Source of the DNA: Bacilli bacterium
Lineage (GTDB): Bacteria; Bacillota_I; Bacilli_A; RF39; UBA660
Length of the DNA stretch: 32,525 nucleotides
NCBI GenBank assembly: GCA_030531695.1
Contig: JAUNMV010000011.1
Coordinates: forward strand, 1-32,525
Direction: 5' to 3'
This document shows, piece after piece, positions 8,749 to 15,540 of this stretch (the stretch's first letter is position 1; every line of letters starts with the position of its first letter). The position numbers were made by a program, and so were the translations under genes. Below the pieces are notes generated by a model that worked only from the letters and a program-made list of their open reading frames with translations, was not told where the DNA came from and made no database searches.

Positions 8749-10095
8749 ATGAATTTTTCAGAAAATTTAAAAAGACTTAGAAAAGAAAATAATCTAAGTC
8801 AAGAAGAACTAGCTGAGAAGCTAAAAGTATCTCGTCAAAGTGTATCTAAATGGGAGAGTGGAACTGCATATCCAGAAATGGATAAGATAATTCAAATATC
8901 TAATATGTTTAATGTAGGAATAGATGAACTACTAAATAAAGATATTAAAGAAGTACAAGAAGAAAAACAAACTAAAAATAATATTAATAAGTATATTGAT
9001 GATTTTTTAAACTTTATAACTAAGTCACTTGATATGTTTCTTAATATGAAATTTAAGGATAAATGTAAACTTATTTTTGAAGAATGTTTTATTGCATTTA
9101 TGTTATTTATATTTTTCTCAATTATAGGATCATTATTTGGAAATGTATTCTTTAATGCATTTAATTTTGTTAATCAACAAGTTTTATATTTTGTTAAAAA
9201 TCTATTTGATGGAATATATGGTTTAATAACATTTGGTTTAAGTGTAATAGTAATGTTACATATATTTAAAACTAGATATTTAGATTACTATGTAGTAGTA
9301 GATAAAGAAGATTTAGATAATACAGATAATAATGAAGAAATTAAGAAAAACTTTGTTCCTGAAAAACGTGAGAAAGTTATTATTAGAGATCCTGAACATT
9401 CAGGTTATAAATTTATTAATGGTTTATTAAAAGTATTATTAGTATTAATTAAAATAAATGTAGCATTTATTTTTGTAGGATTCTGTTTTTCATTTATTGG
9501 ATTAATTGTAAGTTTTGTTTTATCTTTTGCGATTAGTAAAACTGGATTATTCTTTGTTGGAGTATTATTAAGTATTCTTTCAGGTATTGTTATTAATTTT
9601 ATTATTTTAAATATATTATTTAATTTTATACTTAGTCATAAATGTAAATGGTTATTCTTATTTATAACATTTATTGTATCTCTAGTATTATTAGGTAGTG
9701 GTATTGGCTTAGGTACTATTGGTTTTTCTAAATTTGATTTTGTAAGAGAAGAATCATATGAAGTAGAAGATACTCTTCCAATGAATGATAATAGTTTTAT
9801 TATTAATCATTATAATAGTAACTATAATTATGTAGAGTCAGATAATAGTGATATTAGAGTAGTTATGAGTTGTCCTAATACTTATACTTGTTATGTAGAA
9901 AATGAAGATAATATTATTAATATTAGAACTAATTATAAAGAAATGGAGGGAATGAAAATATTCCGTAAAGTTTTAAAAGATTTTAATAATAAAAAAATAG
10001 TTACTGATGATCATATTGAAGTAAATATTTATACTAATAAAGAGAATATAGATAGATTACAAAATAATTTTGAAGAATATATAAGAGGCGAATAA
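8749..10095 (+). CDS. XRE-family HTH regulator with membrane and extracytoplasmic domains
   Basis: 448 residues. Residues 7-60 form a Cro/CI-type helix-turn-helix (LRKENNLSQEELAEKLKVSR, then QSVSKWESG). After an acidic-lysine linker come about five to six TM helices between residues 113 and 330, broken by a charged cytoplasmic segment near 180-225. The last 115 residues lie outside the membrane and contain short beta-rich repeats around IRVVMSCPNTYTCYVEN, reminiscent of DUF4097-type adhesin domains often found next to such regulators (inference). It starts after AAAGGAGG at ideal spacing. A membrane-tethered DNA-binding protein suggests envelope-signal sensing. The 98 bases upstream, after the previous terminator, hold two GCAAC copies near 8659 and 8701 that could be operator halves, but I see no clear -35/-10 pair. 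Confidence 0.8.
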   Translation: MNFSENLKRLRKENNLSQEELAEKLKVSRQSVSKWESGTAYPEMDKIIQISNMFNVGIDELLNKDIKEVQEEKQTKNNINKYIDDFLNFITKSLDMFLNMKFKDKCKLIFEECFIAFMLFIFFSIIGSLFGNVFFNAFNFVNQQVLYFVKNLFDGIYGLITFGLSVIVMLHIFKTRYLDYYVVVDKEDLDNTDNNEEIKKNFVPEKREKVIIRDPEHSGYKFINGLLKVLLVLIKINVAFIFVGFCFSFIGLIVSFVLSFAISKTGLFFVGVLLSILSGIVINFIILNILFNFILSHKCKWLFLFITFIVSLVLLGSGIGLGTIGFSKFDFVREESYEVEDTLPMNDNSFIINHYNSNYNYVESDNSDIRVVMSCPNTYTCYVENEDNIINIRTNYKEMEGMKIFRKVLKDFNNKKIVTDDHIEVNIYTNKENIDRLQNNFEEYIRGE

Positions 10096-10111
10096 TAGTC
10101 GCCTTTTTTTT
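10086..10111 (+). terminator. Terminator after the HTH membrane gene
   Basis: AGGCGA (10086-10091) pairs with TCGCCT (10099-10104), followed by a T-run. The stem contains the last coding bases and the stop codon of the gene. Confidence 0.85.
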
Positions 10112-10141
10112 GACCTTAGGTTATAATTAATATGATATAAC
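10110..10141 (+). promoter_or_regulatory. Probable promoter of the defence pair
   Basis: Extended -10 box TGATATAAC (10133-10141). A TTGACC lies at 10110-10115, directly on the preceding T-run, but the 20-base spacing is long, so the promoter probably relies on the extended -10. Confidence 0.45.
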
Positions 10142-10167
10142 TTATATGTCTTTTGAGGTGATATCTT

Positions 10168-11814
10168 ATGGAAATTAAAATTAATGGTATATTTGATAAG
10201 TATAATAATACAGTTAATTTAGATAAAAAATGTAATATCTTTATTGGAGAAAATGGAGTAGGTAAAAGTACTACTATGAAGATAGTAAAATCTTTATTAT
10301 CTGGTGACTTTATAGAACTACTTAAATATTATTTTAAGAGTATAGAAATAATTGATAATGATACTCATTTAATAATTAATTATTGTGATTTATTTCCTAA
10401 ATTAGAAGATATACTAGATATTACTAATAACTTTGTTCCTAAAGATACTGAGAATAAATATTATTCAGATACTGATACTAGAATTATTAATATATATTAT
10501 AAAGACTTATGTAATATTGTTAAGGATAATAAAGATATATATAGACATCTTATTAGAACTATTATTAATGAGAATAATAACTTTTCTCATAATGCTTTTA
10601 AAAAACAATACAATGTTGAATCAAATAATTTAAGTAAAATCTCATATTCACTTATTGTTTTTTATAAATTTAGATGTGAAACATTAAAATTTAATAATAT
10701 TAAGTATCTTGATAATACTACTTTTTGTAGAAATAAATATTATGAGAATATTGATAAATTATTAGCTGAGTATAATAAAATATCATTAATATCTAATGTT
10801 AGAGAAATTGATATTAATAATGATGTTTGGACTATCCCAACACAATTTTTTAGTTCTAATTTAGAATATCGTATATTAGATAGTTATAAAAAAGAAGAAA
10901 AATATTATATTAGTAAAGTAGATAGAGGTATCAGAAATAGTGATAAGTTTGATAAGAATCATGTACATTTAACTATTCCTGAAAGAGAAAGATATTTAAA
11001 AGAATTATTTGAAAAATATGATTTAGAAGAAATTATTAATAATACAATTTATTCTAATATATATGAAAATTATGATTTATATAAAGATTTGATGGGTGAA
11101 TATAATGATGACGGTACATCTTCTATAGATATTAAAAAAGTATTATTTAAAAATTATTATGATCTAGATACTATTAAGAAATTTACTAGAGATTATTATA
11201 TAATGCTTAAAAAGATGGTTAATAGAGAATATAGTGCAGAAGAGTTAAATTTAGATTTAATTTTAGAAGATGATTTTATTATGAATAAATATTATTATTT
11301 TATGGAACCTCTTATTCCACATTATTCTTTTTATAGATATTTTATGTTAGGAACATCTAAAGATTTATTTACATATGAGACTTTAGTATTTAATAAATTT
11401 ATTCATGATAATTTAGATTATTATATGGAACATGCTGATAGTAGAGTAAAGAAATTAGATTCTTTACTTAGTGAATATTTTAAAAGTAAAAAGATATATT
11501 CTTCTCCTAATGGTTTAATTATTTCTGATGAGTTAGACTACAATAATAGATATAATTTTAAGTATTTATCTGAGGGAGAAAGAAGAGTTATTGTATTACT
11601 TATATTAAGTATTTTTAATGATAATGATGTTTTATTAATAGATGAACCTGAAACTTCTTTATCAGTTTTATGGCAACAGAGATTAATTGATGATCTACTA
11701 GATAATGGTTCAATTAAACATTTAATTGTATCTACACAATCTCCATTTATTGTGGATGATGATAAGTTAATGGAATATGTTACTTGTTTACCGGGAGATG
11801 GTGTAGATGAGTAA
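10168..11814 (+). CDS. AAA/ABC-type ATPase of a PARIS-like anti-phage pair (AriA-like)
   Basis: 548 residues, an ATPase of the RecF/OLD/AAA_15-21 group. Walker A GENGVGKST is at 27-35, an ABC-like signature LSEGERR starts near 467, Walker B VLLIDEPETSLS has Asp492-Glu493, and STQSP (522-526) takes the place of the usual TTHSP switch. The roughly 420-residue middle part is charged and rich in Tyr, Asn, Asp and Lys, with no domain I recognise; in this group it forms the helical arm. The start follows GAGGTG. The last 8 bases overlap the DUF4435 gene, as expected for AriA-AriB of PARIS, where the ATPase holds the nuclease inactive until a phage protein triggers release. An OLD-like pair of another type is the main alternative. 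Confidence 0.7.
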   Translation: MEIKINGIFDKYNNTVNLDKKCNIFIGENGVGKSTTMKIVKSLLSGDFIELLKYYFKSIEIIDNDTHLIINYCDLFPKLEDILDITNNFVPKDTENKYYSDTDTRIINIYYKDLCNIVKDNKDIYRHLIRTIINENNNFSHNAFKKQYNVESNNLSKISYSLIVFYKFRCETLKFNNIKYLDNTTFCRNKYYENIDKLLAEYNKISLISNVREIDINNDVWTIPTQFFSSNLEYRILDSYKKEEKYYISKVDRGIRNSDKFDKNHVHLTIPERERYLKELFEKYDLEEIINNTIYSNIYENYDLYKDLMGEYNDDGTSSIDIKKVLFKNYYDLDTIKKFTRDYYIMLKKMVNREYSAEELNLDLILEDDFIMNKYYYFMEPLIPHYSFYRYFMLGTSKDLFTYETLVFNKFIHDNLDYYMEHADSRVKKLDSLLSEYFKSKKIYSSPNGLIISDELDYNNRYNFKYLSEGERRVIVLLILSIFNDNDVLLIDEPETSLSVLWQQRLIDDLLDNGSIKHLIVSTQSPFIVDDDKLMEYVTCLPGDGVDE

Positions 11815-12691
11815 CTTCTATGATCAATTTAATAATGCTAGAAATAATCAACCTAATTCTAAAATGTTAATGGAATTTAATCAGAAAAGAAATTATATAG
11901 ATACAGATAATAATGTTTGTTTTGTTGAAGGACCTGATGATAAGAGATTTTATAGATTTATAAAAGGTAATGATAAATTACATAGTATACATAAAAGTGA
12001 TTATATATATTCAAATAAAAATAGTAATGAATCTCATGGTAAAAGGGGAGTATTACTAATGTATAATTATCTTTATAATAAATTCTCTTCTTATCTAGAT
12101 AAATGTATTTTTATAGTAGATCATGATTATAATGGTTTAGTAGGATATGGTGTATCTAATGAGAAGGGGATTACTGTTACTAAGAATTATGCTTTTGAAA
12201 ATTATTTTTTAGAAGATAGTAATATAGATAAGATATTTAATTATTTTAATATTAGTAATGATATAGATAATTTTAAAAAGATACTTAAAAAATATATTAT
12301 AGATGTAGGTGACTTTGTAAGAGTTAAATCTACTTTAACTAATAATAAACAAGTACATGTTAGTAGTATATTTTCTAATAATGAGATATTTACATTTAAT
12401 TTTAATAATTCAAATATTTTTAATACTAATTATATGGAAAAAGAAATTACTAATATGTTTGATGCGATAAAGAAAAATTCTAAAGCATATGATTTTTATT
12501 TAGTTAAAGCAAAAGATTATATGCATAGTTATAGATGGATTAGAGGACATGATATTTATAATTTTTTATATGAGTATTTAAAACAAATACATAATAAAGA
12601 TATTAATAATGATGATACTTATAGAGAAATAGTTAAGTTACTTGATGTAAATATTAATGTTAGAGATGGATTAGGTAATATATTAAAATAG
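11807..12691 (+). CDS. DUF4435/TOPRIM-type putative nuclease of a PARIS-like pair (AriB-like)
   Basis: 294 residues. The TOPRIM-like hallmark is visible: acidic VEGPDDKRFY with Glu41, Asp44 and Asp45, then CIFIVDHDYNG with Asp105 and Asp107 as metal ligands, followed by the family-typical YAFENYFLED. In PARIS, AriB is a TOPRIM nuclease that cleaves host tRNA after release from AriA, causing growth arrest; that role is carried over here from the family and gene order. The ribosome site GGGAG lies in the 3' end of the ATPase gene, and the ATG overlaps that gene by 8 bases, so translation is coupled. A strong 9-bp terminator starts near the stop. The pair thus forms a closed two-gene cassette between the HTH gene and tRNA-His. 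Confidence 0.7.
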   Translation: MSNFYDQFNNARNNQPNSKMLMEFNQKRNYIDTDNNVCFVEGPDDKRFYRFIKGNDKLHSIHKSDYIYSNKNSNESHGKRGVLLMYNYLYNKFSSYLDKCIFIVDHDYNGLVGYGVSNEKGITVTKNYAFENYFLEDSNIDKIFNYFNISNDIDNFKKILKKYIIDVGDFVRVKSTLTNNKQVHVSSIFSNNEIFTFNFNNSNIFNTNYMEKEITNMFDAIKKNSKAYDFYLVKAKDYMHSYRWIRGHDIYNFLYEYLKQIHNKDINNDDTYREIVKLLDVNINVRDGLGNILK

Positions 12692-12715
12692 GACAATTTG
12701 ATGTCCTATTTTTTT
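12687..12715 (+). terminator. Terminator of the defence pair
   Basis: AATAGGACA (12687-12695) pairs perfectly with TGTCCTATT (12702-12710) across a 6-base loop, followed by a T-run. Confidence 0.85.
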
Positions 12716-12717
12716 AT

Positions 12718-12743
12718 AAAAAAAACATGTACTTAGTACATGC
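12718..12743 (-). terminator. Terminator of tRNA-His
   Basis: Read on the minus strand, GCATGTAC pairs with GTACATG around TAA and ends in a run of eight T (the A-run 12718-12725 on the plus strand). It faces the defence-pair terminator. Confidence 0.8.
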
Positions 12744-12756
12744 TTTAATTTCAATA

Positions 12757-12833
12757 TGGGGCGTCATAAGAGAATCGAACTCTTGCATACTAGTGCCACA
12801 AACTAGCGTGTTAACCACTTCACCAATGGCGCC
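12757..12833 (-). tRNA. tRNA-His (anticodon GTG)
   Basis: On the minus strand a full cloverleaf can be drawn. The D stem is GTG/CAC, and the anticodon stem CTAGT/ACTAG has loop TTGTGGC with anticodon GTG. The T arm AAGAG-TTCGATT-CTCTT follows, and the 3' CCA is encoded (12757-12759). A G at -1 (12833) opposes C73, the identity element of tRNA-His. The acceptor stem has a C4-A69 mismatch (12829 against 12764) where a C-G pair would be expected. The gene has its own promoter and terminator and is transcribed toward the defence genes. Confidence 0.93.
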
Positions 12834-12851
12834 ATTTCAATTGACTTCTTT

Positions 12852-12880
12852 ATTTTATAATAGTTTTATTTAAAAATCAA
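12852..12880 (-). promoter_or_regulatory. Promoter of tRNA-His
   Basis: On the minus strand, TTGATT (12875-12880), 17 bases, TAAAAT (12852-12857). Transcription would begin about 10 bases before the mature tRNA 5' end. Confidence 0.55.
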
Positions 12881-12890
12881 GGGTTTTTCG

Positions 12891-12938
12891 TTAATTTAGG
12901 CTAATAACTATACATACCTTTTTTTGACTCATAAATTA
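12891..12938 (+). promoter_or_regulatory. Possible mother-cell sigma factor (SigE/SigK-like) promoter for cotJB-cotJC
   Basis: CATACCTT (12913-12920) resembles the SigE -10 consensus CATACAnT, with TTAATTT about 15 bases upstream as a -35. A second candidate, CATAAATTA (12930-12938), fits the SigK -10 CATAnnnTA but would leave a very short leader. No good vegetative promoter is seen here. The cotJ operon of Bacillus is SigE-dependent. Confidence 0.4.
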
Positions 12939-12956
12939 AAAAGAAGGGAGATTATT

Positions 12957-13346
12957 ATGAATTTTGAAAATTATTTAAGAAATGATACTAATTTATTTAA
13001 TCCTGAAAACGGATATAATTTAGGAAATATGTTTAGTGATTTATATGATCCTTATAAAGATTATAAGCCTACAAAATTAAAAGCAAATAATAAGAAAGAA
13101 GAAATGTATTTACAATTATCTAGAATATCTTTTGCGATGCATGAGATGAATTTATATTTAGATTTGCATCCAGAAGATAGAAAGATACTACAATTATTTA
13201 ATGATTATAGAAAAATGTTTGTTGAATTAGAAAAGAAGTATGAAAGTGAATTTGGACCTTTAACTACTTGTAGTGATACTTTAGAGAAGAGTCCTTTTGG
13301 TTGGGTTACTTATTCATTTCCATTTGAGGAGGATATAGATGTTTAG
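12957..13346 (+). CDS. cotJB: Spore coat protein CotJB, with a CotJA-like N-terminal stretch
   Basis: 129 residues. The C-terminal 80 match the CotJB pattern well: a helical start, then MNLYLDLHPEDRKIL, a Lys/Glu-rich helix, ESEFGPLT and the end SPFGWVTYSFPFEED, corresponding to the family's final W/P-rich stretch. CotJB is a small inner-coat protein laid down with CotJC. The first 45 residues are not part of normal CotJB; the segment LGNMFSDLYDPYKDYKP recalls the end of CotJA (GTLW.DLYDPY), so a CotJA remnant may be fused here (inference). I placed the start at ATG 12957 after GAAGGGAG. The longer frame from TTG 12924 reads through the promoter region. The gene overlaps cotJC by 8 bases. Confidence 0.85.
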   Translation: MNFENYLRNDTNLFNPENGYNLGNMFSDLYDPYKDYKPTKLKANNKKEEMYLQLSRISFAMHEMNLYLDLHPEDRKILQLFNDYRKMFVELEKKYESEFGPLTTCSDTLEKSPFGWVTYSFPFEEDIDV

Positions 13347-13995
13347 TTATCAAAAAAGATTACAATATCCAGTTAATATTAATAAAAAAGATGTGCGAAT
13401 GGCTAAATATTTAGTTACACAATATGGTGGACCTAATGGAGAATTAGGAGCAGCTCTTAGATATTTAAATCAAAGAGTTAGTATGCCTGATAATGTAGGT
13501 AGAGCATTACTTACTGATATAGGTACTGAAGAATTAGGACATGTAGAAATGTTACAGACTATGATACATCAACTTACTAAGGATGCAACACTTGAAGAAT
13601 TAAGAGCAGTTGGACTTGACTCTAATTATGCCGAACATGGAAGTGGAATATTTCCAACAGATGCATCAGGAGTACCATTTACTGCAGCATATTTTGCGAC
13701 TACAGGGGATGCTTTAGCAGATATCTCAGAAGATATGGCAGCTGAACAAAAAGCAAGAGCTGTGTATGAAAACTTAATAGATTTAACGGATGATCCTAAT
13801 GTGATTGGACCACTATTATGGTTAAGGCAAAGAGAGATAGTTCATTATGCTAGATTTAAGGAATTATTTGAATACTATAAAAATAAAGATAGTTCTACTA
13901 GTATTAATACACCATCTAGTTTAGATATTACTAATGGAATGTTAGATAATATGAATTTTGATTTTACTAATATGATGATGAGAAGAATGTTTTAG
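13339..13995 (+). CDS. cotJC: Spore coat protein CotJC (manganese-catalase-like)
   Basis: 218 residues, close to CotJC and other non-haem Mn-catalase family proteins. A four-helix ferritin-like fold with a two-metal site is indicated by Glu35 (GELGAALRYL), Glu65 and His68 (TEELGHVE), Glu136 (MAAEQKAR) and His169 (REIVHYARF), the five-ligand pattern of Mn catalases. It may remove peroxide in the coat or act structurally. Translation is coupled to cotJB: GAGGAGG lies in the cotJB 3' end and the ATG overlaps by 8 bases. Its presence implies the lineage forms spores or descends from spore formers. The C-terminal 40 residues are Asn/Asp/Met-rich and poorly conserved. Confidence 0.92.
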   Translation: MFSYQKRLQYPVNINKKDVRMAKYLVTQYGGPNGELGAALRYLNQRVSMPDNVGRALLTDIGTEELGHVEMLQTMIHQLTKDATLEELRAVGLDSNYAEHGSGIFPTDASGVPFTAAYFATTGDALADISEDMAAEQKARAVYENLIDLTDDPNVIGPLLWLRQREIVHYARFKELFEYYKNKDSSTSINTPSSLDITNGMLDNMNFDFTNMMMRRMF

Positions 13996-14006
13996 ACATT
14001 CTTTTC
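13984..14006 (+). terminator. Terminator after cotJC
   Basis: AGAATGT (13984-13990) pairs with ACATTCT (13996-14002) across TTTAG, then T. The stem lies across the last codons of cotJC, and the next promoter's -35 starts immediately after. Confidence 0.75.
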
Positions 14007-14036
14007 TTGACTATAAAAACATTTGTACGATATATT
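14007..14036 (+). promoter_or_regulatory. Promoter of the nucleotidyltransferase gene
   Basis: TTGACT (14007-14012), 18 bases, TATATT (14031-14036), directly abutting the cotJC terminator. The -35 includes a TTG that opens a longer frame; it is not a start codon. Confidence 0.6.
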
Positions 14037-14051
14037 AGATTTGGTGATAAT

Positions 14052-14660
14052 ATGGAAGGATTTAATAGAAATATACAAGAACAATTAATAATATTTGAAA
14101 GTATTATTAGAAAGAATACTAAGCTAATGAATGTACTTAATGTACTACAAGAATATGCTAAAACTAATAGTAAATTTCATGATTATTATGTAGGTGCTGG
14201 TAGTGTTAATCAGACTGTATTTAATTATTTAAGTAATAAAGAAATTGATTATGGTATAAAAGATTTTGATATTGTCTATTTTGATGAAGATTTATCTTAT
14301 GAGGCAGAAGATAAGATTATAAAAGATTTAGATAAATTATTTAAAGATAAGAGTATAGAATTTGATGTTAAAAATGAAGCTAGAGTACATATTTGGTATA
14401 ACGAGAAATATAGTGATAAAAGAGATCCTTATACATCTGTTGAGGATGCTATAAGTAAATGGGGAGCTACAGTTACTTGTATTGGTGTAAGATTGGAAAA
14501 TGATAAGTTAATTACTTATTGTCCTTATGGATTAAATGATATTTTTTCTATGACTATAAGACCTATTAAGGCTTATTTTAATAAAGAAAATTATGATTCT
14601 AGGTGTGAAAGATGGTTAAAGAAATGGCCTAATTTAAATATTATTGGATGGGATGATTAA
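14052..14660 (+). CDS. Nucleotidyltransferase family protein (NTP_transf_6/DUF925)
   Basis: 202 residues. The pattern fits the DUF925 nucleotidyltransferase family: YYVGAGSVNQTVFNYL (46-60) corresponds to the family's GAG..R..VWD.L helix, then KDFDIVYFD with metal-binding Asp71 and Asp73, then VKNEARVHIWY, TSVEDAISKWGATVTCIGVRL and the end YGLNDIFSMTIRP. The fold is that of DNA polymerase beta, but no substrate has been established for this family. ATG 14052 follows GGTGAT at short spacing, a form also seen as GAGGTGAT before other genes here. The stop is followed at once by the next gene's promoter. Confidence 0.85.
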   Translation: MEGFNRNIQEQLIIFESIIRKNTKLMNVLNVLQEYAKTNSKFHDYYVGAGSVNQTVFNYLSNKEIDYGIKDFDIVYFDEDLSYEAEDKIIKDLDKLFKDKSIEFDVKNEARVHIWYNEKYSDKRDPYTSVEDAISKWGATVTCIGVRLENDKLITYCPYGLNDIFSMTIRPIKAYFNKENYDSRCERWLKKWPNLNIIGWDD

Positions 14661-14671
14661 TGTGTTATAAT
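14644..14671 (+). promoter_or_regulatory. Promoter overlapping the end of the nucleotidyltransferase gene
   Basis: TTGGAT (14644-14649), 16 bases, extended -10 TGTTATAAT (14663-14671). The -35 lies inside the upstream coding sequence and the -10 just after its stop. Confidence 0.6.
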
Positions 14672-14691
14672 CTATTATAGGAGGAGTAGTT

Positions 14692-15540
14692 ATGAAAATA
14701 CTTAGAAAGATTTTATCATTTATTTTAGGAGTTGTTTTATCTCTATTAATAGGTGGATTATTACTTAGTTTCGCAGTAAAAAGTGTAATTCAGGAAGAAT
14801 TAATTGGAGGAGCAATTAAAGATCAATTTATTCCTATGATTACTGAAAGTACTGAGTTAAGTGAAGAAGATAAGAAAATAGTTGAAGAGATGTTTGAAGA
14901 TAAAGAAGTCAACGATATGGTTAATCAGATGGTAGATGAGATATTTGAGACTATGACTACTGATGATGGAGAAATATCTGAAGAAACTATTAATTCTATA
15001 TTTGATTATGTAATATCTAATAAAGATAAAATAGAGGAAGTTACAGGAGAAGAGATAGATTTAAGTTCATTAGAAGAAGTTAGAAATAGTGATGAATTTA
15101 AAAATGTTACTAAAGAGTTAACTGAATCTATTAATGAATCAGCTGGAGAACTAGATGATACTAGTAAAACTGCGATTAAGACATATACATATATGGTATC
15201 TAATGAATGTAGATTAGTATTATTAGGTTTAATAGTACTAGATTTAATATTAATAGCTTTAGTACAATGGTCACCATATAAATGGATGTCTACATTAGGT
15301 AAAGCACTTACTACTAGTGGATTAACACTATTATTACTATACTTTATTATGAATAAATTTATTGAAGCATTACTTAGTGAACAAGATATTACATTTAATA
15401 TTAACACAAGTAGTATTTTAACTATGGGTATTATTTGTGTTATAGGTGGAGTATTACTAGTAGTTATTAAATTAATAATTGATAATATTATTAAGAATAA
15501 AAAAGTAGATATGGAGACTAATTATAATGCAGTATCCTAA
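14692..15540 (+). CDS. Membrane protein of unknown function with acidic extracytoplasmic loop
   Basis: 282 residues; I do not recognise the family. An N-terminal hydrophobic segment (about 7-29) is followed by a roughly 130-residue, strongly acidic helical region rich in Glu, Asp, Ile and Asn (about 35-170). Three further TM segments follow near 175-195, 205-226 and 240-262, with a lysine-rich end. The acidic region is probably outside and the C-terminus inside. The start follows AGGAGGAG. Its last 14 bases overlap the next gene, so it is the first gene of an operon with the S66 peptidase and the small acidic protein. Link to the cell wall is inferred only from that neighbour. Confidence 0.75.
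   Translation: MKILRKILSFILGVVLSLLIGGLLLSFAVKSVIQEELIGGAIKDQFIPMITESTELSEEDKKIVEEMFEDKEVNDMVNQMVDEIFETMTTDDGEISEETINSIFDYVISNKDKIEEVTGEEIDLSSLEEVRNSDEFKNVTKELTESINESAGELDDTSKTAIKTYTYMVSNECRLVLLGLIVLDLILIALVQWSPYKWMSTLGKALTTSGLTLLLLYFIMNKFIEALLSEQDITFNINTSSILTMGIICVIGGVLLVVIKLIIDNIIKNKKVDMETNYNAVS

Noticed and set aside
12726-12742. CATGTAC/GTACATG dyad as an operator related to the hsp20 palindrome
   Set aside because: It is followed by a T-run on the minus strand directly after tRNA-His, so a terminator explains it; the shared core with 27382-27399 is short.
10100-12760. Attachment-site repeats marking an integrated element around the defence pair
   Set aside because: No copy of the tRNA-His 3' end was found to the left, and no integrase or transposase is present.
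12924-12956. Upstream TTG start extending CotJB
   Set aside because: The added residues do not belong to the family, and the stretch includes the ribosome site of ATG 12957.
15006-15407. Minus-strand 133-residue frame inside the acidic membrane protein gene
   Set aside because: Mirror frame of a Glu/Asp-rich gene (giving Ser/Leu/Ile); no ribosome site or promoter.
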